From positions 1 to 9,043 of the forward strand of contig JBHEMK010000003.1 in NCBI GenBank assembly GCA_046262635.1: DNA of 9,043 nt. The letters run 5' to 3'. Shown here piece after piece: positions 1 to 8,009 of the stretch. Each line of letters starts with the position of its first letter. Position 1 is the first letter of the stretch. The position numbers were made by a program, and so were the translations under genes. The notes below the pieces were generated by a model. It was not told the origin of the DNA. It did not search any database and worked only from the letters and a program-made list of their open reading frames with translations. This stretch comes from JBHEMK01 sp046262635 (GTDB lineage: Bacteria; Actinomycetota; Thermoleophilia; Gaiellales; Gaiellaceae).

Positions 1-10
1 AGTCGTACAT
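1..10 (-). CDS. 5' end of an unidentified gene running off the left edge
   Basis: An ATG on the minus strand (bases 10 to 8) is followed by codons for Tyr and Asp before the window ends. It is preceded by a textbook Shine-Dalgarno sequence, GGAGGT (minus strand of 19-24), with an 8-nt spacer, which is the main reason for calling a start here. It lies downstream of the ymdB-type gene in the same direction, about 126 nt after its stop, so it may have its own signals or be read through from ymdB. Three residues (MYD) are too few to name a product. Confidence is in the start site only. Confidence 0.5.
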
Positions 11-83
11 GGTCGGCGACCTCCGTATGTGGCTCTACCGGGCACACCCCGGCAACCCACGACAGATGCGTAGGCGCCGACCA
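10..83 (-). promoter_or_regulatory. Inverted repeat that could mask the ribosome-binding region of the leftmost gene
   Basis: A perfect 9-bp inverted repeat pairs TGGTCGGCG (minus strand of 83-75) with CGCCGACCA (minus strand of 18-10). The second arm fills the whole spacer between the GGAGGT Shine-Dalgarno and the ATG and ends on the A of the start codon. Between the arms lies a second hairpin, CCGGG-gtgtg-CCCGG (within 38-52). A further GTCGGC copy at 90-95 could compete with the first arm for the same partner, giving two alternative foldings. The sequence shows the repeats; a role as a translation-controlling leader is inference. I do not recognise a known riboswitch class. Confidence 0.35.
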
Positions 84-136
84 CTCTCTGCCGACAACCG
101 GACGCCGCACCCTCGCGGGCTACAGCTCCATCCTGT

Positions 137-901
137 CTAGGGGAACGGAACGCGAACCGTCTCGCAGGCGGTCGCGCGGCCGTCGGCGCCGCACTCGACC
201 AGTGCCCCCTCGATGCGGACGCCACCCTCGGCGGGATGGAAGCGCACCGGCATCCCCGTGCGCATGCGGCGGATGGCGAGGTCGGCCTCGACGCCGATCA
301 CCGAGTCGTGCGGGCCGGTCATGCCGCCGTCGGTCAAGGCGGCCGTGCCGCCCGGCTGGACGCGCGCGTCATTTGTCTGGACGTGCGTGTGCGTGCCGAT
401 CACCGCGGTGACGCGGCCGTCGAGCCAGCGCGCCATCGCGATCTTCTCGCTCGTCGCCTCGGCGTGAAAATCGACGACGACGACCGGGGTCTGCGCGCAA
501 GCCTCCTCGACGAGCGCGTCGATCTGCTCGAACGGCCCGACCGGGGGGTTGATGAACAGTCCGCCGATCAGGTTGATCACCGCCACCCCGTGGGCGATCA
601 CGAGCCCTCGCCCGGGCGCCGACCCGCCGAGATTCGCCGGCCGGATCACCCGCTCGCTGCGCTCGAGATACGCCCCGATCCCCTCGCGGCGCCAGACGTG
701 GTTTCCGAGCGTGACGACGTCGGCGCCGGCCGCGAGCAGCCTGTCGGCGAGCTTCGGGGTGATGCCGGAGCCGTCCGCGATGTTCTCGCCGTTCAGGATG
801 CAGAAGTCGGCGCCGAGCTCCCTCCGCAGCGACGGAAGCCGCTCCTCCACCGCACGGCGGCCGGCTGGCCCGAAGACGTCGGCGACGAAGAGGAGCTTCA
901 G
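137..901 (-). CDS. ymdB: YmdB-family (TIGR00282) dinuclear metallophosphoesterase
   Basis: Cytoplasmic calcineurin-like phosphoesterase; characterised family members (B. subtilis YmdB, Deinococcus DR1281) hydrolyse 2',3'-cyclic nucleotides, and YmdB affects biofilm and multicellular behaviour. The 254 residues are close to the 264 of B. subtilis YmdB. The metal-site series is intact: D8 in FVADVFG, E39-N40 in NGEN, N67-H68 in GNH, H146 in DFHAEATSEK, and H171/H173 in GTHTHV, followed by a DGGMTGP segment. The start is inferred to be CTG at 901, giving MKLLFVADVFG, the family's usual N-terminus; no ATG, GTG or TTG fits. CTG overlaps the TGA of the upstream M23-like gene as CTGA, and there is no Shine-Dalgarno, so translation is probably coupled. 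The family is clear; the substrate in this organism is not known. Confidence 0.9.
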   Translation of the reverse strand: MKLLFVADVFGPAGRRAVEERLPSLRRELGADFCILNGENIADGSGITPKLADRLLAAGADVVTLGNHVWRREGIGAYLERSERVIRPANLGGSAPGRGLVIAHGVAVINLIGGLFINPPVGPFEQIDALVEEACAQTPVVVVDFHAEATSEKIAMARWLDGRVTAVIGTHTHVQTNDARVQPGGTAALTDGGMTGPHDSVIGVEADLAIRRMRTGMPVRFHPAEGGVRIEGALVECGADGRATACETVRVPFP

Positions 902-1674
902 TTGAGGGTCAGCGTCGCGGCGGGACGAACTTCGAGCGAGACATGATTGCCGGAGTCCTGCGTGTAGCGCGCGAGGGCCTGGCTCTCGACACGCGCGAGG
1001 TCGACGACGCTGCCGATCTTCGAGACGCCTGCGATCACGGTCGAGCCGACGGTGATCGACGGGTCCGCGCGGAGGTGTGTCAGCGAGACGACGACGGACG
1101 GCGCCATCTGCGGCTGGATGTCGAGCCGGACGCCGTACGCGTGGCCGCTGATCTTGAACGGCGTGATGCCGACGATCGTCCCGTCGACCGGCGAGTAGAC
1201 GTCCGTCGCCGGCGCGGCACCGACATCGAGGGCGGAGTTGGCCGGGCCGTCCTCGCCGCCGAGCTGGTACCAGGTCGGGCCGCCCCCGCCCCCGCCGAAG
1301 ATCTTGTGGAAGAGCCGGAGCAGGGCGCCTTCGTTGCCCTGCTTCCCCACCGGCGCCAGCGCCACGGCGCCGTCGCCCGCGGCGTGGAAGCCGATCGCGG
1401 TCACGCGCTGCTGGGCGACCGGGAGCTGCAGCCTCAGCGAGCCCTGGACGGCGACGATCTGCGGGGTCGGCTGGCCGGCAGCGGGCAGCGCGGGCGCCTC
1501 CGCCACGGTCAGGGCCGCGGTACGGGATCCGGTCTGGAAGGCGGTGAGGAGGAGGCTGATCACGAGCACCACGCCGATCAGCGCGAGGCCTGCGAATCGC
1601 CGCGCTCGACGCGCAGCGCGTTTCTGCTGGCGGCGCGCACGGAGCCTTGTCCCGGAGGAACGGGGCGCCGGCAT
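898..1674 (-). CDS. Membrane-anchored M23/LytM-like protein with a degenerate zinc site
   Basis: 258 residues: a very basic N-terminus (about 9-27), one hydrophobic helix (about 29-46, signal anchor), an Ala/Pro/Val-rich extracellular stretch, a six-glycine linker (127-132) and a C-terminal M23-like beta fold (about 145-252). The fold is recognised from LDVGAAPATDVYSPVDGTI, LTHL at 198-201 and GNHVSLEVR at 242-250, which match the HxGxDiaaP..V.aP.dG, YGHL and HLHFEVR blocks of LytM endopeptidases. Two of the three zinc ligands are lost: HxxxD reads N146..D150, and HxH reads H244-V-S246. It is therefore probably not a peptidase but a binding or regulatory LytM domain, as in EnvC or NlpD. The ATG at 1674 sits 7 nt after a -10 box, suggesting a leaderless mRNA. 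It is the first gene of an operon with ymdB. Confidence 0.75.
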   Translation of the reverse strand: MPAPRSSGTRLRARRQQKRAARRARRFAGLALIGVVLVISLLLTAFQTGSRTAALTVAEAPALPAAGQPTPQIVAVQGSLRLQLPVAQQRVTAIGFHAAGDGAVALAPVGKQGNEGALLRLFHKIFGGGGGGPTWYQLGGEDGPANSALDVGAAPATDVYSPVDGTIVGITPFKISGHAYGVRLDIQPQMAPSVVVSLTHLRADPSITVGSTVIAGVSKIGSVVDLARVESQALARYTQDSGNHVSLEVRPAATLTLN

Positions 1675-1681
1675 GGGGGCC

Positions 1682-1710
1682 ACCGTAGCGAACCGCGCGG
1701 TGCCTTTCAA
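1682..1710 (-). promoter_or_regulatory. Promoter of the M23-like/ymdB operon
   Basis: On the minus strand a -35 box TTGAAA (1710-1705) is followed by a 17-nt spacer and a -10 box TACGGT (1687-1682). The ATG at 1674 follows after 7 nt, so transcription should start at or within a base or two of the start codon. No Shine-Dalgarno lies between. This is the best complete promoter in the window. It is divergent from the permease promoter, with about 116 bases between the two -35 regions. Confidence 0.65.
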
Positions 1711-1826
1711 CCCGGGCTCTCGACGACTTTGTGACACGCGAGCTCGTTTTTGCTTCTGGGGTTCCTCGGGGAGATCGTGACGGTCCAGCGCAAGGGCGCC
1801 GTCCCACCACCAGTCGTCGCGCGCGG

Positions 1827-1856
1827 TTCGAAGCCGGACGACCACCGCGCTACGAT
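1827..1856 (+). promoter_or_regulatory. Promoter of the PerM-type permease gene
   Basis: A -10 box TACGAT (1851-1856) lies 7 nt before the ATG at 1864. A partial -35 match, TTCGAA (1827-1832), stands 18 nt upstream of the -10. The geometry mirrors the divergent promoter on the other strand and implies a leaderless transcript. The -10 is convincing; the -35 is weak. Confidence 0.5.
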
Positions 1857-1863
1857 CGGTGGC

Positions 1864-3051
1864 ATGCAGGGCGGGAGGACGCGAATCGAGATCCCGCGCT
1901 GGATTCAGCTCGTGGGACTGCCGCTGCTGCTCCTGCTCGTGTGGGCGGTGGCGGGCGTCGTCCGTCACGCCTTGTTCCTCTTCATCGTTGCTGCCCTGAT
2001 CGCGCTGCTGCTGAATCCGCTCGTCCGCGTGTTCGCTGGGGCATGGATTCCGAGAGGCATCGCCGTTGCGATCGTCTACCTCGCCTTCGCCGCCGTTGTC
2101 GCGCTCGCCATTCTCGCACTGGCAACCGTGGTCGTGAAGCAGACGCGAAACGCGTCCAACCGGGTCGATACCTACTTTACCGCGAGGTCCGGACAGCCTC
2201 CGCAGACTGGTGCCCAGCACGATCTCGATCGCTTCCAGGTGTGGTTGAACACCCACCACCTGCGCCGGGTCCACGTCGAGAAGCAGGGCCAGAGCTTCCT
2301 CAGCAACATCGGCACCCGCGACGTCGAGAAGTACACGACGAAGGCGCTCAACTGGGCCGAGGGCGCGGGGCTCGCGGTCGTGCAGCTGCTGTTCAGCGGC
2401 GTGCTCGTCGTGGTCGTCTCGATCTACATGCTCCTCGACATGCCGCGCTTCAGCCGGTCGATCGACCGGCGCTTTCCCCCGCAGCCCGGCGGCGACCCGC
2501 TGCTCGTGCAGATCGAGCACGCTCTGGCGAGCTACGTCCGCGGCCAGTTCCTGCTCTCGCTGATCATCGGCGGCAGCGCGGGCCTCGGCCTCTGGCTCCT
2601 CGGCGTCACCGGCGCCGTGCACGGAGCCGACCGGTATGCGCTCTTCTTTGCGACGTGGGTCGCGATCACGGAGTTGATCCCGTACATCGGGCCGTGGCTC
2701 GGCGCTGTGCCGCCGATCGTCTATGCGACCTTCGTCCACCCGCTCGCCGCGCTCTGGGTGACCTTGCTCTTTCTCGGCATCCACCAGCTCGAGGGCCACC
2801 TCGTCGTACCGAACGTGATGGGTAAGTCGCTGCGGCTCCACCCCCTGCTCGTCATCTTCGGCCTGCTCGCGGGCGGAGAGATCTACGGGTTGCCGGGGGT
2901 GCTCGTCGCGCTGCCGCTCCTGGCCGCGTGCCGGGCGATCTGGGAATTCTTCTCCGGCAGGATCGCCCTCGAGGACTGGCACGGGGAGGCGGCGGCCCCG
3001 GTCGAGGTGGTCGAGGTGCCGGAGCGGCCCTCGGCAGCAGCCGCTCCTTGA
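1864..3051 (+). CDS. PerM/AI-2E transporter family membrane protein
   Basis: 395-residue integral membrane protein of the AI-2E transporter/PerM family (PF01594; relatives TqsA, YhhT, YtvI). Family members export small molecules or act as Na+/H+ antiporters, and the substrate cannot be read from sequence. Hydrophobic segments lie at about 16-31, 36-51, 65-91, 172-190, 228-248, 259-291, 297-307 and 328-358, with a soluble domain at about 93-165 between the third and fourth, the usual arrangement. Family signatures are PYIGPWLGAVPP (273-284) and EGHLVVPNVMGKSLRLHP (310-327). The C-terminal tail from about 373 is Ala/Glu/Pro-rich and low complexity. The ATG at 1864 is preferred because it sits 7 nt after a -10 box. 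It is transcribed divergently from the M23-like operon and is 212 bases from hemB, so probably monocistronic. Confidence 0.85.
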   Translation: MQGGRTRIEIPRWIQLVGLPLLLLLVWAVAGVVRHALFLFIVAALIALLLNPLVRVFAGAWIPRGIAVAIVYLAFAAVVALAILALATVVVKQTRNASNRVDTYFTARSGQPPQTGAQHDLDRFQVWLNTHHLRRVHVEKQGQSFLSNIGTRDVEKYTTKALNWAEGAGLAVVQLLFSGVLVVVVSIYMLLDMPRFSRSIDRRFPPQPGGDPLLVQIEHALASYVRGQFLLSLIIGGSAGLGLWLLGVTGAVHGADRYALFFATWVAITELIPYIGPWLGAVPPIVYATFVHPLAALWVTLLFLGIHQLEGHLVVPNVMGKSLRLHPLLVIFGLLAGGEIYGLPGVLVALPLLAACRAIWEFFSGRIALEDWHGEAAAPVEVVEVPERPSAAAAP

Positions 3052-3250
3052 CCCGCCCGCCGCCTGCGTCTCGATTCGACGCGCGTCGCTCCGGACGGAC
3101 CTCAACCGTGTCCGCCCGGGCGACCGTGCGGCCAGGGCGGCGCACCCGCCGTCGTGGCCTTGCTCGCGCCGACGAGGGATCGGCGGTAACCCAGGGTCGG
3201 CCGCGCGGCGGCTTCGCGAAGGATCTGTGCCCAGACCGGGACGGGCGGCG

Positions 3251-3256
3251 TAACCT
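3251..3256 (+). promoter_or_regulatory. -10 box of the hemB operon
   Basis: TAACCT ends 7 nt before the GTG at 3264, the same distance as at the other leaderless-type starts here. I find no good -35 at 16-18 nt. The 3052-3263 gap also holds a perfect 12-base palindrome (3077-3088) and an imperfect hairpin (about 3092-3114) just after the permease gene. Neither has a T-run, so they are not called terminators. Confidence 0.45.
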
Positions 3257-3263
3257 GTCCGGC

Positions 3264-4201
3264 GTGGGCGCATTTCCCGTCACGAGGCTCCGGCGGCTGC
3301 GCCGCACCGGCGCGCTGCGCGCGCTGGCGCGGGAGACGCGCCTCGACCCGGCCCAGTTCGTGCTGCCGCTCTTCGTCGGCCCGGAGACGAAGGCGAACGA
3401 GGCCCTGCCGGCGCTCGGGCGCTTCTCCGTCGGCGATCTCGTGCGCGAGGCCGACGAGCTGCTGCAGGCCGGCGTCCGGGCGGTGCTGCTGTTCGGGATT
3501 CCCGTGGAGAAGGACGACGTCGGAAGTAGCGCCTACGACGAGGACGGGATCGTCCAGCAGGCTCTCCGTGCGCTTCGCCCCCGCTTTCCCGAGCTCCTCC
3601 TGATCACGGACGTCTGCCTCTGCGAGTACACCTCGCACGGCCACTGCGGCATTCTCCGCGCCGACGAGGTCGACAACGACGAGACGCTGGAGCTGCTCGT
3701 CCGCACCGCCGCGAGCCATGTCGAGGCCGGTGCCGACGTCGTCGCGCCGAGCGACATGATGGACGGGCGGGTCGGCGCCATCCGCGAGGCGCTGCCGCAG
3801 ACGCCGATCGTCGCCTACGCGGCCAAGTACGCCTCCGCGTTCTACGGCCCGTTCCGCGAGGCTGCGGAGTCCGCCCCCACCACCGGCGACCGGTGCGGCT
3901 ACCAGCTGGATCCCGCCAACGTTCGGGAGGCGCTGCGCGAGTGCGAGCTCGATGTCGCCGAGGGCGCCGACGTGCTGATGGTGAAGCCGGCGCTGCCGTG
4001 CCTCGACGTCATCCGCGCCGTCCGGGAGCGCTTCGACCTGCCGCTTGCCGCCTACAACGTCTCCGGTGAGTACGCGATGGTCAAGGCGGCCGCGCGCGGC
4101 GGCTGGCTGGACGAGCGCCAGGCCGCGCTCGAGTCGCTGACCGCGGTCCGCCGCGCCGGCGCCGACATCGTCGTCTCCTACTGGACGAAGGAGCTCGCGT
4201 C

Positions 4202-4211
<10 letters not shown>
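3264..4211 (+). CDS. hemB: Delta-aminolevulinic acid dehydratase (porphobilinogen synthase)
   Basis: Condenses two 5-aminolevulinate molecules to porphobilinogen in the cytoplasm, the second committed step of tetrapyrrole synthesis. The 315 residues are slightly short of the usual 320-330. The two active-site lysines are K188 in AAKYASAFYGPF and K241 in MVKPALPC; K241 forms the Schiff base by homology. The metal loop DVCLCEYTSHGHCG (116-129) keeps all three cysteines C118, C120 and C128, so this is the zinc-dependent type. APSDMMDGRVGAIR and YNVSGEYAMVKAA are also present. Near the N-terminus the usual SMPGxxR element reads ALPALGRF (48-54 region), a departure from the family. The GTG at 3264 is chosen because translation from it begins with the expected VTRLRRLRR segment and it lies 7 nt after a -10 box. 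It overlaps hemL by 10 nt. Confidence 0.95.
4188..4193 (+). promoter_or_regulatory. Shine-Dalgarno that decides a CTG start for hemL
   Basis: AAGGAG inside the end of hemB lies 8 nt before CTG at 4202. No ATG, GTG or TTG lies at a suitable place in the hemL frame: the first ATG (4283) would remove the conserved N-terminal SELYRRAKSLIPGG. Confidence 0.6.
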
Positions 4212-5453
<1,242 letters not shown>

Positions 5454-5461
<8 letters not shown>

Positions 5462-5978
5462 CGTCTGGGACGCGATCGTCCTCGAGGCGAGCGACGAGAG
5501 CAGCCTGTGGGCGGACTGCGTCGTACCGGGCGCGCAGCGGGAGCCGCGCGCGGTGTTCTCGCCCCTCGGCGAGGAGCGGTTCGCGCTCGGGCTGGAGACG
5601 ATCTACGAGGGCTACCTGCTGCACTTCGGCCGTCCCCGGCTCTTCGGGCCCGGCGACGCCGACACCGCGCTGCTGCTCGGCGACTACCTCTACGCCCACG
5701 GGCTCGTCCGGATTGCGGCCCTGGGCGAGGTCGCGGCCGTTGCCGATCTCGCCGAGCTGATCTCGCTCTGCGCGCAGGTGCAGGCAGAGGAGCGGGAGGG
5801 GGACGGACCCCTCTGGGCCGCAACGGCCTCACTGCTCGGCGGCGGCGTCCTCGACGAGGCGCGCGTGACTCTGCGGATGCGCGGCAATTCCTCCGCGCTC
5901 GAAGCCCTTGCCTGCGAGGCCGCGGGGGCCGACGCGGTCGACCGGGCTCTCGCGGCGCACGCCTCGCGCCTGCGCTAA
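5454..5978 (+). CDS. Conserved-looking 174-residue protein of unknown function after hemL
   Basis: I do not recognise this with confidence. It is soluble, mostly helical and acidic. The stretch at about 48-110 (ETIYEGYLLHFGRPRLFG, then ALLLGDYLYAHGLVRIAALG and a helix ending LISLCAQVQAEE) resembles the GDyLlaRa region and following helices of trans-polyprenyl diphosphate synthases and of the non-catalytic HepS/HepPP-synthase component 1. The aspartate-rich DDxxD motifs are absent, so it is not a catalytic prenyltransferase by itself. The ATG at 5454 overlaps the hemL stop as ATGCCTGA, with no Shine-Dalgarno, so translation is probably coupled. High GC at third codon positions and tight packing support a real gene. 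The neighbourhood of heme and quinone genes makes a role near isoprenoid side-chain synthesis possible, but this is speculation. Confidence 0.7.
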
Positions 5979-5981
5979 AGT
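5976..5981 (+). promoter_or_regulatory. -10 box of the 47-residue protein gene, overlapping the upstream stop codon
   Basis: TAAAGT begins with the TAA stop of the preceding gene and ends 8 nt before the ATG at 5990. It fits the leaderless spacing seen elsewhere in the window, with no clear -35 and no Shine-Dalgarno. Confidence 0.4.
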
Positions 5982-5989
5982 CGCGCCCG

Positions 5990-6133
5990 ATGAGCCTCGC
6001 CTCCCTCGTCGCCGACGCAGCCGCAGACAAGCGGGTGATCTTCGCGATGCTGATCGTCGGCCTGATCTTCATCGGGGTGATCGCTCTCGGCCAGACCTCC
6101 GAGCGGCTCCGTCACAGGCGCCGCAGGCACTGA
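5990..6133 (+). CDS. 47-residue single-pass membrane protein
   Basis: Tiny protein of unknown function. Residues 1-15 are a polar segment with D9, D13, K14 and R15. Residues about 16-34 form one strongly hydrophobic helix (VIFAMLIVGLIFIGVIALG). The tail SERLRHRRRRH is highly basic, which by the positive-inside rule places the C-terminus in the cytoplasm. It starts 11 nt after the previous stop, with a TAAAGT -10 box 8 nt before the ATG, so it may be transcribed leaderlessly as well as by read-through. Small single-helix proteins often serve as accessory subunits of respiratory complexes; the neighbouring UbiD and Rieske genes make that a reasonable but unproven idea. A frame that encodes a clean membrane helix between polar ends supports a real gene. 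Confidence 0.65.
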   Translation: MSLASLVADAAADKRVIFAMLIVGLIFIGVIALGQTSERLRHRRRRH

Positions 6134-6448
6134 GGCCTCAACACCCGCCGGCGCTCGAGACACGGAGCAGCTCGCCGGCACGGCCCAGGAGCGGAGGCAG
6201 CTGACCAGCGCGCCCGTAGGTCGCGCGACGGCGGATCGGTGAGAGCCCTCCGCGATCGCCGCCCGCAGCACGCCGCAGTCCGGGCAGGTCGCGCCCCCTG
6301 AGCAAGCCGCGCGCGCTCGAGCGGGACGAGGGCCCCGCGACTCTCCCGCTTCGAGCAGCGTGCACGCCTCGGTCAGCGCCCGCCCGGCGTGCCCCTCCCT
6401 GCACGATTCCCATCGGCGCGGCAGGGTCACAGACGTACACTCGAAGCT
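6134..6448 (+). other. 315-base gap without a convincing gene, between the 47-residue protein and ubiD
   Basis: Nothing convincing is encoded on the plus strand. A 7-bp inverted repeat, GCCGGCG (6147-6153) with CGCCGGC (6173-6179), follows the small gene and could be a weak transcription end, but it lacks a T-run. On the minus strand two frames stay open through most of the gap. One (GTG near 6430) would give a helical, Cys-containing peptide with ACSGGATCPDCG, but it has no stop before running antisense into the 47-residue gene. Neither frame has a clear start signal. The ubiD -10 box lies at the right end. Confidence 0.5.
6436..6441 (+). promoter_or_regulatory. -10 box of ubiD
   Basis: TACACT ends 7 nt before the GTG at 6449. 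No good -35 is visible at 16-18 nt and no Shine-Dalgarno precedes the GTG, so a leaderless transcript starting at the GTG is likely. Confidence 0.45.
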
Positions 6449-7957
6449 GTGGCCCAGCCAGCCGACCTCCGGCGATGGATCGCGCTGCTCGAGCGCGAGG
6501 GTGAGCTGATCCGCGTCGCGGCCGAGGTCGATCCCGATCTCGAGATCACCGAGATCGTCGACCGGACGATCGCCGCCGGCGGCCCCGCGCTGCTCTTCGA
6601 GCGTCCGAAGGGCTCGAGGCACCCGCTGCTCATCAACCAGTTCGGCACCGAGCGGCGTATGTGCCTGGCCTTCGGCGTCGAACGGCTCGACGACGTGGCA
6701 GCCAAGCTCGAGGACGTGCTCGAGCTGCAGCCGCCGCACGGGCTCCTCGAGAAGGTGCGTGGTCTGAAGCGGCTGAAGTCGATCGCCGATTCGCTGCCGA
6801 AGACCGTCTCGCGCGCCGTGTGCCAGGAGGTGGTGCTCACCGGCGAGGAGATCGACCTCGATCTCCTGCCGATCCAGCGCTGCTGGCCCGGCGATCCGGC
6901 GCCGTTCATCACTCTGCCCGCCGTGATCACGAAGGACCCTCGCACCGGCGCCCGCAACGTCGGCATGTACCGGATGCAGAAGATCGACGGGCGCTCGACC
7001 TACATGCACTGGCAGATCCACAAGGACGGTCGCGCCGACTACCTCGCGACCGACGGGAAGATCGAGGTCGCCGTCGCACTCGGGCTCGACCCCGTCACCG
7101 CCTACTCCGCCTCGGCGCCCCTGCCGAAGCACATCGACGAGCTCATGCTCGCCGGCTTCCTCCGGGGCGAGCCGGTCGAGATCGTCCGGGCGAAGACCGT
7201 CGACCTCGAGGTGCCCGCCAACGCCGAGATCGTGCTCGAGGGGACGATCGCGAGGGACGAGCTGGGCGCCGAGGGCCCGTTCGGCGACCACACGGGCTTC
7301 TACACGCCCGCGGAGCCGTTCCCGGTCTTCCGGCTCACGGCGATCACGATGCGCCGCAACGCCATCTATCCCTCGATCGTCGTCGGCAAGCCTCCGCAGG
7401 AGGACGCGTGGCTCGGCAAGGCGACCGAGCGGATCTTCCTGCCGGCGATCAGGTTGACCGTCCCCGAGATCGTCGACTACGACCTGCCGGTCGCTGGCGC
7501 GTTCCACAACTGCTGCATCGTGTCGATCCGCAAGGCCTTTCCCGGTCATGCCCGGAAGGTCATGCACGCCATCTGGGGTCTCGGCATGCTGAGCCTCACC
7601 AAGTGCGTGATCGTCGTCGACGCGCACGTCGACGTGCACGACTACGGGCAGGTGCTCTTCTACGCCGGCGCGAACGTCGACCCGAAGCGCGACGTCGTCA
7701 TCGCCGAGGGCCCGCTCGACCACCTCGACCACGCGCCCGAGCGTCAGTTCGTGGGCGGCAAGCTCGGGATCGATGCGACGGCCAAATGGCCGGAGGAGGG
7801 CGCCCGGACCTGGCCCGACGAGATCGAGATGTCACAGAAAGTGCGAGATCTCGTCGACCGTCGCTGGGCCGAGTACGGCATCGGGATCGATGCCGCCGCA
7901 CGCAACGGGCGAATCCGTCAGAGTTCGGCGTCGTTGCGGCAACTGATACGTCGTTGA
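6449..7957 (+). CDS. ubiD: UbiD-family prenylated-FMN-dependent decarboxylase, probably menaquinone pathway
   Basis: 502 residues, close to E. coli UbiD (497). UbiD enzymes decarboxylate aromatic or unsaturated acids using prenylated FMN made by a UbiX-type partner, which is not in this window. The catalytic and cofactor set is present: N170 and R175 in NVGMYR, H191 in HWQIH, E241, and E275 with D280 in EGPFGDHTGFY, matching the R-E-E/D triad and the metal ligands of Fdc1/UbiD. The N-terminal DLRRWIALLEREGELIRV is typical. GTG at 6449 is preferred over the in-frame GTG at 6389 because it matches family N-termini and lies 7 nt after a -10 box. Actinobacteria use menaquinone, and a Rieske gene follows 52 nt downstream, so a role like MqnL of the futalosine route is more likely than ubiquinone synthesis. 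Family is sure; substrate is inferred. Confidence 0.88.
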   Translation: MAQPADLRRWIALLEREGELIRVAAEVDPDLEITEIVDRTIAAGGPALLFERPKGSRHPLLINQFGTERRMCLAFGVERLDDVAAKLEDVLELQPPHGLLEKVRGLKRLKSIADSLPKTVSRAVCQEVVLTGEEIDLDLLPIQRCWPGDPAPFITLPAVITKDPRTGARNVGMYRMQKIDGRSTYMHWQIHKDGRADYLATDGKIEVAVALGLDPVTAYSASAPLPKHIDELMLAGFLRGEPVEIVRAKTVDLEVPANAEIVLEGTIARDELGAEGPFGDHTGFYTPAEPFPVFRLTAITMRRNAIYPSIVVGKPPQEDAWLGKATERIFLPAIRLTVPEIVDYDLPVAGAFHNCCIVSIRKAFPGHARKVMHAIWGLGMLSLTKCVIVVDAHVDVHDYGQVLFYAGANVDPKRDVVIAEGPLDHLDHAPERQFVGGKLGIDATAKWPEEGARTWPDEIEMSQKVRDLVDRRWAEYGIGIDAAARNGRIRQSSASLRQLIRR

Positions 7958-7982
7958 CGGCCGGGAGTGCGAGGGGTTGAAT
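7954..7982 (+). promoter_or_regulatory. Possible promoter before the Rieske gene
   Basis: TTGACG (7954-7959), overlapping the ubiD stop, is followed after 17 nt by TTGAAT (7977-7982). The -35 is good; the -10 lacks the important A at position 2. If used, it would give a short leader carrying the Shine-Dalgarno AAGGA (7998-8002), 7 nt before the GTG at 8010. Confidence 0.25.
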
Positions 7983-8009
7983 CCAGCCGAGTGACCGAAG
8001 GATGGTCTA

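Noticed and set aside
38..52. CCGGG/CCCGG hairpin as a terminator for ymdB
   Set aside because: The stem is short with no T-run, and it lies inside the leader of the next minus-strand gene, where a structural role is as likely.
3077..3088. Perfect palindrome CGACGCGCGTCG after the permease gene
   Set aside because: As a hairpin it has only a 4-bp stem and no T-run, and such palindromes are expected by chance at this GC content.
1675..3273. Long minus-strand open frame extending the M23-like gene upstream across the permease gene
   Set aside because: It is low-complexity Arg/Asp/Glu-rich antisense translation of the permease. The real start at 1674 is fixed by a promoter with 7-nt spacing.
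6138..6440. Minus-strand 100-codon open frame in the gap before ubiD
   Set aside because: Its protein is an Arg/Gly-rich product of GC-rich DNA with no motif. Third-position GC is lower than in the real genes here, and there is no Shine-Dalgarno or well-placed -10 box.
6389..6448. Upstream GTG (6389) as the ubiD start
   Set aside because: The extra 20 residues do not match family N-termini, and the -10 box at 6436-6441 lies inside that extension.
5975..7732. 585-codon minus-strand open frame opposite ubiD
   Set aside because: It is rich in Asp, Arg, Val and His with no domain, which is the usual shadow of a high-GC gene. The plus strand encodes a complete UbiD with its catalytic residues.
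7971..7996. T-loop-like GGGGTTGAATCC, possible tRNA
   Set aside because: The space between ubiD and the Rieske gene is only about 52 bases, and no acceptor, D or anticodon arms can be formed.
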